Below, in pieces: positions 34,245-43,106 of a stretch of DNA of 64,000 nt. This DNA is from Paractinoplanes brasiliensis (lineage in GTDB: Bacteria > Actinomycetota > Actinomycetes > Mycobacteriales > Micromonosporaceae). A model generated the notes under the pieces. It worked only from the letters and a program-made list of their open reading frames with translations. It ran no database searches and was not told the origin of the DNA. The stretch spans positions 4,508,001 through 4,572,000 of the forward strand of contig NZ_SNWR01000001.1 of NCBI RefSeq assembly GCF_004362215.1, written 5' to 3'. Positions within the stretch are counted from its first letter, which is position 1, and the number at the start of each line of letters is the position of its first letter. Position numbers and translations under genes: made by a program.

Positions 34245-35098
34245 CAGGGCACGTCCGGGCCGGGCGGCGGGAGCACGTTGGCGGCCAGGTAGCGGCGGGA
34301 CGCGGTGTAGGCCCGGCTGATGCGGCGTCCGACGGCGGCCATGTCGCGGTAGGCCCAGGGGCTGTCGTCCCGGCTCTCGCCGCCGCCGGTGGGTAGCACG
34401 TGCACCCGTACATCGTCGGGCAGTGACGCAAGCTCCCGGGCGAACCGATGTCGCCGCGCGATCTCGAAGGCCACCTGGGCCACCTCCCAGGGCCGGCGGG
34501 GAACGCTCAGGGCACGCTCGACCCGGCCCACCTGCAGCACGAAGATCAGCTTGGCGCCGAGCCGGACCGCCTCGCCGATCGGGATCGAGTTCACAATGCC
34601 ACCGTCCACATAGTGCTCCCCGGCGATCTCCATGGGCGGCAGCAGACCGGGCACGGCCGACGACGCGAGCACGGCGTCGACCAGGGGACCGCTGTCGAAC
34701 CAGTGCTCGGCGGCCCGCTCGATGCTCGCGGCGCAGCAGTGGAACGGCACCTTCACGTCGGCGAACGTCGTCTGCTCGCCGAGCTCGGCCTCGAGCAGCC
34801 GGCGCAGCGGGAGCGGCGAGTGCAGATGCGTACGGGCGGCGAACCGGCGCAGCTGCCGGCCGATCGAGTCCCCGTAGACCGTGGCCGCCTCGGGCGACGT
34901 CCAGAGCCGCACCAGCCGATCGGTGACCGCCTCGCTCGGGTCCTGCGCGACCAGGGCGCCGTTGACCGCCCCGATCGAGGTGCCGACCACGACGTCCGGG
35001 CGGAAACCGGCCCGGAACAGGGCGCGCAGCATGCCCACCTCGACGGCGCCGAGCACGCCGCCCCCGCCGAGCACGAACGCCACCGGGCTGTTGACCAT
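34244..35098 (-). CDS. Patatin-like phospholipase
   Basis: A 284-residue serine lipase-like protein. It has the oxyanion loop AFVLGGGGVLGAVEVG, nucleophile GTSIGA and the catalytic Asp in YVDGGI, the complete patatin set. The C-terminal part is Arg-rich. The enzyme would hydrolyse acyl chains from phospholipids. ATG 35098 starts just before the domain; ATG 35122 is in frame and adds eight residues, and longer starts give Arg/Pro-rich sequence unlikely to be translated. Coupled to the downstream acyltransferase gene. Confidence 0.88.
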   Translation of the reverse strand: MVNSPVAFVLGGGGVLGAVEVGMLRALFRAGFRPDVVVGTSIGAVNGALVAQDPSEAVTDRLVRLWTSPEAATVYGDSIGRQLRRFAARTHLHSPLPLRRLLEAELGEQTTFADVKVPFHCCAASIERAAEHWFDSGPLVDAVLASSAVPGLLPPMEIAGEHYVDGGIVNSIPIGEAVRLGAKLIFVLQVGRVERALSVPRRPWEVAQVAFEIARRHRFARELASLPDDVRVHVLPTGGGESRDDSPWAYRDMAAVGRRISRAYTASRRYLAANVLPPPGPDVP

Positions 35099-35268
35099 GA
35101 CTTCATCGTTCCACGAGTTCATCGGATCATCGCGCGGCGCCTCGCACACGCCGCGCTCTGCTCCTCGCCTGCGGCGGCGGGGTGCTCGGCCCCCCCCGGT
35201 CGGGGTGGGCCCTGTCTTGAGGACGCCACGTTGGGGTTGGGTTCTGGGCGCAACCATTCACGCAGGCC

Positions 35269-35324
35269 GCCCGGGTGGGTTGAGCGTTCTGGGCGCGCCG
35301 GCGCCCTGCTCAGCCCGCCCGGGC
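35269..35324 (-). terminator. Long nested hairpin after the first chitinase gene
   Basis: Outer 17-base arms at 35269-35285 and 35308-35324 pair except at two positions, and an inner GGGCGC/GCGCCC stem lies at 35291-35306. It is 73 bases past the chitinase stop on the minus strand. The rest of 35099-35396 holds no gene that I can support. Confidence 0.55.
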
Positions 35325-35396
35325 CCTCGGCGGGAGCGACGGTCTGAACCCACCACCCCGCTACGACATCTGGAATTCGATCTTCGTATTGACTGC

Positions 35397-36788
35397 TTAA
35401 GCGATGCTCTTCAGATATCCGCCGTTCTGGTTCTGGAATTCCCAGCTGTAGAACTTGTCCCAGTTGATCGACCAGGTCATCAGGCCGCGGAAGTCCGGGT
35501 TGGCGCCGCTGCGCAGGGTGTACGAGCCGCAGCCGGCGTTGCGGATCAGGCAGTTGACGGCCTGCTGGATGGCTGACGGCGCGACGTAGCCGTTGCCCGC
35601 GCTGACCGACGACGGGGCGCCGAACGCGATTTGGTCCTCGCGCAGGCCGGGGAACACGTTGGCAGTGTTGCCGGCGACGGGGAAGCCGGCGAGCAGCATG
35701 TCGGTCATGGCGATGTGGAAGTCGGCGCCTCCCATCGAGTGGTACTGGTTGTCCAGGCCCATGATCGAACCCGAGTTGTAGTCCTGGACGTGCAGCACGG
35801 TGATGTCGTTACGCAGCGCGTGGATGACCGGCAGGTACGAGCCGGCGCGCGGGTCCTGGCCGCCCCACGGGCCGGAGCCGTAGTACTGGTAGCCGAGCTG
35901 GACGAAGAACGTCTCGGGGGCCATGGTCAGCACGAAGCCGGCGCCGTAGCGGGCCTTGAGGGAGCGCAGCGCGGAGATCAGGTTGACGATGACCGGGGTC
36001 GTCGGGTTCTTGAAGTCGGTGTCGCCGGTGTTGAGCGAGAGCGAGTGGCCTTCGAAGTCGATGTCGACGCCGTCCAGGCCGTATTCGTCGATGATGGCGC
36101 TGACCGAGCTCACGAACCTGTCCCGCGCGGCGGTGGTGGTCAGCTGGACCTGGCCGTTCTGGCCGCCGATGGAGAGCAGCACCTTTTTGCCGGCGTTGCG
36201 CTTGGCCCGGATCGCGGCGATGAAGTCGGCTTTGCTTTCGACGCCGGGGCATTCGGCGGCGGGGCAGAGTGTGAACCGGATGTCGCCGGACGTCACCGAG
36301 GTGGGCTCGCCGAAGGCGAGGTTGATGATGTCCCAGTTGGCGGGGACGTCGGCCATCCGCACGTAACCGGAGCCGTTGGCGAAGCTGGAGTGCAGGTAAC
36401 CGATCAGCGCCCGCTTGGGGAGACCCGTGTTGGGCGGGGTCGTGGTCGGCGGGGTCGTGGGTGGCGTGGTCGGCGGTGTGGTGGGCGGAGTTGTCGGCGG
36501 CCGGGTGGTGGCGGGCGGCGTGGTCGGGGGTGTGGTGCCGCCGCAGACACCGTTGTCGGCCCAGACATCCCACTGTCCGCTGTGGGTGGACGGGCTCTCG
36601 TTCTGGGTCCACCACTTGGCGGTGTAGTTGCGGCCGTTCTGCGAGGCCACGTTGTCCTTCGTGTAGACGGCGGTGGCGCTCCAGGCCGGTGCGCACGCGA
36701 CGGCCGCGCCGGCGCTGGAGGCGAGATACACGGAGCCACCACCAGCCGCGAGCACCGCGGCCATGGTGAAGATCATCGATCGGCGCAT
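35397..36788 (-). CDS. Secreted GH18 chitinase with chitin-binding module
   Basis: A 463-residue extracellular enzyme. Signal peptide about residues 1-30; CBM5/12 at about 31-78 (ACAPAWSATAVYTKDN, KWWTQNESPSTHSGQWDVW); a Pro/Thr linker of TTPP/PTTPP units to about 120; then GH18 with the catalytic DGVDIDFEG motif and the QDYNSG and MTWSINWD motifs. It would cleave chitin outside the cell. ATG 36788 starts the signal peptide. The 60 bases upstream are unusually AT-rich, with an AGTAT/ATACT inverted repeat near 36795. Confidence 0.95.
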   Translation of the reverse strand: MRRSMIFTMAAVLAAGGGSVYLASSAGAAVACAPAWSATAVYTKDNVASQNGRNYTAKWWTQNESPSTHSGQWDVWADNGVCGGTTPPTTPPATTRPPTTPPTTPPTTPPTTPPTTTPPNTGLPKRALIGYLHSSFANGSGYVRMADVPANWDIINLAFGEPTSVTSGDIRFTLCPAAECPGVESKADFIAAIRAKRNAGKKVLLSIGGQNGQVQLTTTAARDRFVSSVSAIIDEYGLDGVDIDFEGHSLSLNTGDTDFKNPTTPVIVNLISALRSLKARYGAGFVLTMAPETFFVQLGYQYYGSGPWGGQDPRAGSYLPVIHALRNDITVLHVQDYNSGSIMGLDNQYHSMGGADFHIAMTDMLLAGFPVAGNTANVFPGLREDQIAFGAPSSVSAGNGYVAPSAIQQAVNCLIRNAGCGSYTLRSGANPDFRGLMTWSINWDKFYSWEFQNQNGGYLKSIA

Positions 36789-36915
36789 GACCAGAGTATG
36801 AATACTGTAAAGTTTATTTGTAAATAGAATCACACAAATCTCGTACGAGCCCCCGCCGCTGTGACCCGGCGGCTCGGATGGCGGGGCGACGGGGCGGCTG
36901 GGTACCGTTGCCGCC

Positions 36916-37728
36916 GTGCCAGAGGGACACACCATTCATCGGCTCGCGGCGCTGCATCGGGAATTGTTCGCCGGGCAGGTTCTGCGGGTCAGCAGCCCTC
37001 AGGGGCGGTTCACTGCGGGGGCCGAGCGCGTCGACGCACGTCGCCTGCTCGACACCGAGGCGTACGGGAAACATCTGTTCCACCACTATGAAGGCGACCT
37101 GAGTGTGCATGTCCACCTCGGGCTGTACGGCAAAGTCGCCGACGGGCCGCTGCCTGCGCCGGAACCGGTGGGGCTGGTGCGTATGCGGCTGGTCGGTGAC
37201 GGGCACTGGCTCGACCTGCGCGGGCCGACCGCCTGCGAGGTGTTCGACCCGGCGCAGGTCCAGTTGCTGCGCGAGCGGCTGGGCGCCGATCCGTTGCGGG
37301 ACGACGCCGACCCGGGCCCGGTTCTGCGCAGGGCCGGGGCGAGCGGCAAGCCGGTTTTCGCGCTGCTGCTCGACCAGTCGGTCGTCGCCGGGTGCGGGCT
37401 GATCTATGCCAACGAGGCGCTGTTCCGGGCCGGGCTCGCGCCGGGCACGCCGGGTCGAAGCGTCGGCCCCGAGCAGTGGGACGAGCTCTGGACCGACCTG
37501 CGGGCGCTGATGAAGGAGGGCGTGGCCCGGGGTCGCATCGACACGGTGCACACCCGGCACACGCCGGAGGCCATGCAGCGGGCTCCTCGGGTCGATCGGC
37601 ACGGCGGCGAGGTCTACGTCTATCGGCGCGCGGGTCAGCCCTGCCTGGTCTGCGGAACCGGGGTCGCGCGGGCCGAGCTGGCCGCGCGCAACCTTTACTG
37701 GTGTCCTAGCTGTCAGCCGGCGGTGTGA
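36916..37728 (+). CDS. Fpg/Nei-family DNA glycosylase
   Basis: A 270-residue base-excision repair enzyme from GTG 36916. After Met removal, Pro2-Glu3 (PEGHTIHRL) supply the catalytic N terminus. The helix-two-turn-helix part contains KPVFALLLDQSVVAGCGLIYANEALF. A C-terminal zinc finger has CLVCGTG and YWCPSCQ. The HTIHR opening matches the endonuclease VIII (Nei) side of the family, which removes oxidised pyrimidines. Its 3' end overlaps the convergent deacetylase gene by 23 bases. Confidence 0.93.
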   Translation: MPEGHTIHRLAALHRELFAGQVLRVSSPQGRFTAGAERVDARRLLDTEAYGKHLFHHYEGDLSVHVHLGLYGKVADGPLPAPEPVGLVRMRLVGDGHWLDLRGPTACEVFDPAQVQLLRERLGADPLRDDADPGPVLRRAGASGKPVFALLLDQSVVAGCGLIYANEALFRAGLAPGTPGRSVGPEQWDELWTDLRALMKEGVARGRIDTVHTRHTPEAMQRAPRVDRHGGEVYVYRRAGQPCLVCGTGVARAELAARNLYWCPSCQPAV

Positions 37729-38992
37729 CGCCGGCCGGCGGCGGGGCCGGGGTCTCGGTGGCGCCGGGGATGCCGAGGGTGAAGTTCTCGGCCAGCCAGG
37801 GAAGCAGTTTCTCGTACGCCTTGATGGTGGCCGGCTGGTTGAAGTCGTGTGACAGCACGATCGCGCCCGGACGCACCTGCTTGCGGACGTCGCCGACGAT
37901 ACGGGCGATGTGCTGCTGCTCGGTCTCCTTCTCGGGGTGTTCCCAGTCGCGCGGGTCGACCTCCCAGTAGAGCGAGGTCATCCCGGTGTTCGTGGCCACG
38001 CCGACCAGCCGTTCGGTGAAGTTGCCGCCGGGTGCGCGGAAGAACGGGATCTTCGCGTCGGGCGCGGCGGCCAGGATCGCGGCGTTGGTCCGTACGAGAT
38101 CGGCTTTGATCTTTGCCGGCTTGTCCTTGCCGATCTTGAGGCTGTGGTCCCACGTGTGGTTGCACAGCGTGTGCCCCTCGTCGACGATCTGCCGGACGAT
38201 GTCGGGGTGCCGCTGAACCTGCGTGCCGACCAGGCAGAACGTCGCCTTGACCTGATGCTGGGCGAGCAGCTCAAGGATCTTGGGGGTCTGCACCGGGTCG
38301 GGGCCGTCGTCGAAGGTCAGCGCGACGACTTTGCTGCCGGTGGTGCGCAGCGATTTGCCCGGCCCGAGGTCGGAGCCCGGTTTCTGAGAAGCCTCGGTGA
38401 TCTGGGCCGCGGGGGTGCTCGGCTCGGGGCCGGCGGCCGCGGTGGACTCGGGCGCGGGCTTCTCGGGTGCCTTTTCCTGCTCTTTCGGCTCCGGTGCGCT
38501 CTGCTTCTCGCGTTCGGGGGCGGCCTGCGGCGCTTTCTCCGGCTTCTTTTCCGTCTGTACGCCGGCTACCGCCTGGGCGGCCGCGTTCACCGCCTGAAAG
38601 CCGTCGCGCCGCTGCTCGGCCGGCAGGGCCACGAGCAGGATGCCGATCGCGATCAGCGACGCCAGCATGGCCTGCTGCCGCTTCTTGCCCATCAGCAGCC
38701 ACGACTCGATCGGCAGGGTGCCAGGCGCTCGATGCGACCCGGTTACGGGCGGGCGGCCGGACGGCGGGCGCTGGGCCGGGACGCGGACGGCGGCGTGCCG
38801 GCCGGCGCGGACCGGGCGCTGGTGGCGTGCTGACCGGCTGCGCTGCGAGATCGGCGCGTCGGTCAGGGTGGTGGTCGCGACGCGCGGAACGGCGCGGGTG
38901 CTGACGTCGGCCAGGGACTCGGGTCGCCGGTGTCGGCCGCTGGGCGCGGTCGTGCCGCCCTGGGTCGGAATGCGGGGGGATTGCGGCGACAT
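37706..38992 (-). CDS. Polysaccharide deacetylase (NodB domain), membrane-anchored
   Basis: A 428-residue protein. Residues 1-100 are an Arg/Pro-rich cytoplasmic tail; a membrane helix lies at about 108-125; a Lys/Glu/Pro/Ala-rich extracellular spacer follows to about 215. The NodB domain begins VVALTFDDGPDP (metal Asp pair), continues with HTWDHS (metal His), FFRAPGGN and IVLSHDF. These enzymes remove N-acetyl groups from chitin, peptidoglycan or related glycans. Chitinases on both sides make a chitin or cell-wall role plausible but unproved. Confidence 0.9.
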   Translation of the reverse strand: MSPQSPRIPTQGGTTAPSGRHRRPESLADVSTRAVPRVATTTLTDAPISQRSRSARHQRPVRAGRHAAVRVPAQRPPSGRPPVTGSHRAPGTLPIESWLLMGKKRQQAMLASLIAIGILLVALPAEQRRDGFQAVNAAAQAVAGVQTEKKPEKAPQAAPEREKQSAPEPKEQEKAPEKPAPESTAAAGPEPSTPAAQITEASQKPGSDLGPGKSLRTTGSKVVALTFDDGPDPVQTPKILELLAQHQVKATFCLVGTQVQRHPDIVRQIVDEGHTLCNHTWDHSLKIGKDKPAKIKADLVRTNAAILAAAPDAKIPFFRAPGGNFTERLVGVATNTGMTSLYWEVDPRDWEHPEKETEQQHIARIVGDVRKQVRPGAIVLSHDFNQPATIKAYEKLLPWLAENFTLGIPGATETPAPPPAGVTPPADS

Positions 38993-39105
38993 CCTGCGTT
39001 CCTACCGTGCCGCATGATCAAGCGCGATACCGGATCGGTGGTTGTCGCATCACCGTGAGCGATAGTCGCTGGCAGGGCGCGAGGATCCGGTTACCGCAAA
39101 TACGG

Positions 39106-40476
39106 TCAAAGGCTGGCGTGTACCGCCTCAGTGGCCTTTCGGGCAGCGATCAATACCGGGTCCCACACCGGGGCGAACGGCGGCGCGTAACTGAGGTCGA
39201 GCGCGGTCATCTCCTCGACCGTCATCCGGTTCCAGGCCGCCACGGCGAGAGCGTCGATGCGCTTGGCGGCCTCGGCGCGCCCGACGATCTGGGCTCCCAG
39301 CAGCACCCCCGTACGCCGTTCGGCGATCAGCTTGATGGTCATCATCTCGGCGCCGGGGTAGTAGCCGGCGCGGCTGGTCGAGTCGACGCTCGCCGTCACG
39401 AACGAGAAACCGGCCGCGTGCGCCTCCTTCGACGTGAGCCCAGTACGGGCCACTTCGAGATCGCACACCTTGGTGACCGCCGTGCCGATGACACCGGGGA
39501 AGGTCGCGTACCCGCCGCCGATGTTGATGCCGGCCACCCGGCCCTGCTTGTTGGCGTGGGTGCCGAGCGGGACGTGCGCCGGCCGCCCGGTGAGCAGGTG
39601 CTGGGTCTCAACGCAGTCACCGGCCGCCCACACGCCTTCGACGCCCTCGACACGCATGCGCAGATCGGTGCGGACGCCCCCGGTCGGGCCCACCGGCAGC
39701 CCCGCTTCACGGGCGAGCGCGGTGTTCGGCCGTACGCCCATGCCCAGAACCACGACGTCGGCCGGCAGCGTGCCGCCCGGGGTGACCACCGCGCGTACCC
39801 GCCCGTCCGCGGTTTCGAGGCCGTCGACGTGCGCGTCGGTGAGCACCTCGACGCCCAGCGCGCGCATCGACTTCTGCACCAGCGCGCCCATGTCCGGGTC
39901 GACCGTCTTGGCCATCGGCTGCGGCGACTTCTCCAGCAGCGTGACGTCGAGCCCGCGCAGCACCATCGCCTCGGCCATCTCGACGCCGATGTAACCGCCG
40001 CCGATGACGACCGCGCGGCGCGGGCGGGGCTCGCGGTCGAGCCAGTCGTGGATGGCCTGGCCGTCGTCGAGCGTCTGCACGCCGAAGACGCCGGCATCGC
40101 GTACGCGGGCCCATTCCGGAGTGACCGGGACGGCGCCGGCGCCGTACACCAAATGGTCGAAGGGCTCGCGGGTCTCGCCGCCGCCGGTCAGGTCGTGCGC
40201 GACCACTTCGCGCCGGTCGAGGTCGATGCCGACCACCTCGTGCCGCAGCCGCACGTCGATCCCGGCCTTGCGGTGTTCCTCGGGGGTGCGGGCGACCAGC
40301 TTGTCGCGGTCGGGCACCGCACCGCCGATCCAGTACGGAATGCCGCAGGCCGAGTACGACGTGAAGTGTCCCCGCTCGAAGACGGTGATCGCCAAGTCGT
40401 CCTCGCCGAGGCGCTTGCGTGCCTGCGACGCGGCCGACATGCCGGCGGCATCCCCGCCGATGACCACGAGTCTCAT
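39106..40476 (-). CDS. CoA-disulfide-reductase-like FAD/NAD(P) oxidoreductase
   Basis: A 456-residue flavoprotein. It has an N-terminal FAD motif VVIGGDAAGMSAASQA, the redox Cys44 in YSACGIPYWIGG typical of CoA-disulfide reductases, an NAD(P) motif VVIGGGYIGVEMAEA and the FAD-binding VWAAGDCVE. The dimerisation domain is complete. It may reduce CoA disulfide or persulfides. ATG 40476 is chosen because it begins the FAD fold; the frame is open further up. It starts 11 bases past the stop of the GCS2 gene and reads the same way, so a thiol-metabolism operon is possible. Confidence 0.9.
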   Translation of the reverse strand: MRLVVIGGDAAGMSAASQARKRLGEDDLAITVFERGHFTSYSACGIPYWIGGAVPDRDKLVARTPEEHRKAGIDVRLRHEVVGIDLDRREVVAHDLTGGGETREPFDHLVYGAGAVPVTPEWARVRDAGVFGVQTLDDGQAIHDWLDREPRPRRAVVIGGGYIGVEMAEAMVLRGLDVTLLEKSPQPMAKTVDPDMGALVQKSMRALGVEVLTDAHVDGLETADGRVRAVVTPGGTLPADVVVLGMGVRPNTALAREAGLPVGPTGGVRTDLRMRVEGVEGVWAAGDCVETQHLLTGRPAHVPLGTHANKQGRVAGINIGGGYATFPGVIGTAVTKVCDLEVARTGLTSKEAHAAGFSFVTASVDSTSRAGYYPGAEMMTIKLIAERRTGVLLGAQIVGRAEAAKRIDALAVAAWNRMTVEEMTALDLSYAPPFAPVWDPVLIAARKATEAVHASL

Positions 40477-40486
40477 CGGGCTCAGC

Positions 40487-41656
40487 CTACGTCGTGGGGT
40501 CCTCGCCACGGGTCAGGCGGACGAACCGGTCCACCACGTCGCTGACCGAGCCGCCCTGGGACAGGATCGCCCGCTGCCGGGCAGCGCCGGTGCCGTGCGC
40601 GCGCAGGCGGCCCATCAGGACCGTGGCCGTCTCGAGGTCGCCGTGCCGTTCGAGCTCGGGCCGCACGTAGTCGAAGAGCTGCCGCATCAGCTTCCAGGCC
40701 GGACGGGGTTCCCGGGTGGCCATGTCGATGTTGAGGCCTTCGAGCCCGTCGTGGGCGGCCCGCCAGTGCGCGGCCATCAGCAGCGGGTGCGGCACGTCGG
40801 GGGCCGGCTTGCCGTCGCGTACCTCGTGCAGCAGCGTGGCGACCAGGGCGCGGGCCAGCGCGGCCAGCAGCACTGCGTCCTCGGTGGTGGGCATGACGTC
40901 GCCCATCCGGATCTCGACGGTGGGGTAGCGCGCGGAGAGGCGGGCGTACCAGTAGAGCATTCCCTCGTCGAGCATCGCGCCACTCGACTCGAGGTCGGCC
41001 ACGAGCGTCTCGTACTCGGCGAAGGACCGCAGGTACGGCGTGGGCCCGACGGTGGGCCAGCGCTCCCACATCAGCGAGCGCCAGCTGGCGTACCCGGTGT
41101 CGCGGCCGCTGAAAAGCGGCGAGTTGGCCGTGGCCGCCTGGAAGATCGGCAACCAGGGCCGCAGGTGGTTGAGGATCTGCACGCCGGTCTCGTCGTCGGG
41201 CACGCTCACGTGCACGTGCGTGCCGCACAGGCCGGGGCCGGGCGAGAGGTCGCCGAAGCGCTCACGCATCCGGTGGTAACGCGGCTTGTCGACGATGCGG
41301 ATGTTGGGCCCGGCGGCGGGGCCGGCCCCCATCGCCAGCAGGCGCGCGCCCGCCTGCTCGGCCGCGGCGGACACCGCGGAACGCAGGTCCCGCAGGGCCG
41401 TGGCGAGCACGGAGAGCTCGAGCTGGGGCGGGCTGGCCACCTCGATCTGCCCACGGGTCAACTCGTGCTGCACCGCGTCGCTCAGCTCGGGCGGCACATG
41501 GTCGAAGACCGCCTCGACCGCCTCCACCGCGCGCGGCTCAACCGCGTCCACCAGCAGATATTCCTCTTCGACGCCGAGCGTCAGCAGGTCGTGGGACTCG
41601 GCTCGCTCGGCCAGTTCGGGGTCGATGATGGTCGCGCCCGCGGCACCCGTATCCAT
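40487..41656 (-). CDS. GCS2-type carboxylate-amine ligase (glutamate--cysteine ligase-like, YbdK family)
   Basis: A 389-residue ATP-dependent ligase of the GCS2 family. It has TLGVEEEYLLVD at the start, CGTHVHVSVPD in the middle, and VEIRMGDVMPT. Members join glutamate and cysteine or an undetermined carboxylate and amine. ATG 41656 is used. It is co-directional with the CoA-disulfide-reductase-like gene. Actinomycetes mainly use mycothiol, so a glutathione role should not be assumed. Confidence 0.88.
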   Translation of the reverse strand: MDTGAAGATIIDPELAERAESHDLLTLGVEEEYLLVDAVEPRAVEAVEAVFDHVPPELSDAVQHELTRGQIEVASPPQLELSVLATALRDLRSAVSAAAEQAGARLLAMGAGPAAGPNIRIVDKPRYHRMRERFGDLSPGPGLCGTHVHVSVPDDETGVQILNHLRPWLPIFQAATANSPLFSGRDTGYASWRSLMWERWPTVGPTPYLRSFAEYETLVADLESSGAMLDEGMLYWYARLSARYPTVEIRMGDVMPTTEDAVLLAALARALVATLLHEVRDGKPAPDVPHPLLMAAHWRAAHDGLEGLNIDMATREPRPAWKLMRQLFDYVRPELERHGDLETATVLMGRLRAHGTGAARQRAILSQGGSVSDVVDRFVRLTRGEDPTT

Positions 41657-41749
41657 GCGCCGTGGATTACCCGATCGTTGCCGCACAGAAACTGTCCCGC
41701 CCGTCCAGCAACTTTTAAGGATGTTTAAGGGCACGCCCTCTGGACTTCT

Positions 41750-41761
41750 ACTGTTAACAGT
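41750..41761. promoter_or_regulatory. 12-bp palindrome upstream of the second chitinase gene
   Basis: ACTGTTAACAGT is a perfect palindrome 44 bases before the ATG at 41806, in a locally AT-richer stretch between divergent genes. It could be a repressor site for the chitinase promoter; binding is inferred from symmetry only. Confidence 0.4.
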
Positions 41762-41805
41762 CCTAATGATTGATACATCTCATTGGGTTGTGGTGGAGGG
41801 ACGTC

Positions 41806-43062
41806 ATGAAGCGCTCCAGATCGATAGTCCTGACGACCGTGGCGGCGCTCGTCGCCGGTGGCGCGGCGACCTATTTCTCCACGACGGCCTCGGCCGCGGT
41901 GGCCTGCGCGCCGGCCTGGAGCGCCACCCAGGTCTACACCGCCGGCAACACGGCGTCGCAGAACGGCACCAACTACACCGCCAAGTGGTGGACGCAGAAC
42001 GAGTCCCCGGCCGTCCGTAGCGGTCAGTGGGACGTCTGGCGCAACGACGGCGCCTGTGGCAGCGGTCCCACGACCCCGCCGACCACCCCGCCCACGACGC
42101 CTCCGACGACACCCCCGACCACCCCGCCCACCACGCCTCCCACGACCCCGCCGACGAACGGTCAGCTGCCCGCGCACTTCCTCACCGGGTACTGGCAGAA
42201 CTTCGACAACGGCGCCGCCCCCCTCAAGCTGGCCGCCGTCCCCGCCACGTACGACCTGATCGCGGTGGCCTTCGCGGACGCCACCAGCACCCAGGGCGCG
42301 GTCACCTTCACCCTCGACCCGGGGCTGGCCGCGGCCGTCGGCGGCTACACCGACGCCCAGTTCAAGGCCGACATCGCCACACTGCACTCGCGCGGCAAGA
42401 AGGTCGTCATCTCGGTCGGCGGCGAGAAGGGCACGGTCGCCGTCAACAGCGCGGCCGCCGCCACCGCGTTCGCCGACTCGGTGCACCGCCTGATCACCAC
42501 GTACGGCTTCGACGGGGTCGACATCGACCTGGAGAACGGGCTCAACCCGACCTACATGGCCCAGGCGCTGCGCAGCCTGCGGGCGAAGGTGGGCGCGAGC
42601 CTGATCATCACGATGGCCCCGCAGACCATCGACATGCAGAACCCGCAGTCCTCGTACTTCGCGCTCGCGCTGAGCATCAAGGACATCCTGACCGTGGTGT
42701 TCACGCAGTTCTACAACTCGGGCGCGATGCTCGGCTGCGACCAGATGAACGCGTACTCGCAGGGCACGGTGAACTTCCTGACCGCGCTGGCCTGCATCCA
42801 GACCCAGGGCGGCCTGCGCCCCGACCAGGTCGCGCTCGGCCTTCCGGCGAGCACCCGCGCCGCCGGCGGCGGCTACGTGGCGCCCACCGTGGTCAACAAC
42901 GCGCTGGACTGCCTGGCCCGCGGCACCAACTGCGGTTCCTTCCGGCCGCCGGCCACCTACCCGGGCATCCGGGGCGCGATGACCTGGTCGATCAACTGGG
43001 ACGTCAGCAACGGCAACGGCTTCGCCAACACCGTCAAGCCCCACCTCGCCACCCTGCCCTGA
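41806..43062 (+). CDS. Secreted GH18 chitinase with chitin-binding module
   Basis: A 418-residue extracellular enzyme. Signal peptide to about residue 30, CBM5/12 at about 32-80 (WSATQVYTAGNTASQN, AKWWTQNESPAV), a TTPP repeat linker to about 117, then GH18 with the catalytic DGVDIDLEN motif, IITMAPQT and FTQFYNSG. GGAGGG lies seven bases before ATG 41806. The closing AMTWSINWDVSNGNGF is conserved. It shares its module with the next gene and with the chitinase at 35397-36788, suggesting duplication. Confidence 0.95.
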   Translation: MKRSRSIVLTTVAALVAGGAATYFSTTASAAVACAPAWSATQVYTAGNTASQNGTNYTAKWWTQNESPAVRSGQWDVWRNDGACGSGPTTPPTTPPTTPPTTPPTTPPTTPPTTPPTNGQLPAHFLTGYWQNFDNGAAPLKLAAVPATYDLIAVAFADATSTQGAVTFTLDPGLAAAVGGYTDAQFKADIATLHSRGKKVVISVGGEKGTVAVNSAAAATAFADSVHRLITTYGFDGVDIDLENGLNPTYMAQALRSLRAKVGASLIITMAPQTIDMQNPQSSYFALALSIKDILTVVFTQFYNSGAMLGCDQMNAYSQGTVNFLTALACIQTQGGLRPDQVALGLPASTRAAGGGYVAPTVVNNALDCLARGTNCGSFRPPATYPGIRGAMTWSINWDVSNGNGFANTVKPHLATLP

Positions 43063-43106
43063 CGGCTCCCCGCCCGTCCCCCTCACCCCTCAGCAGGAGA
43101 ATCCCC

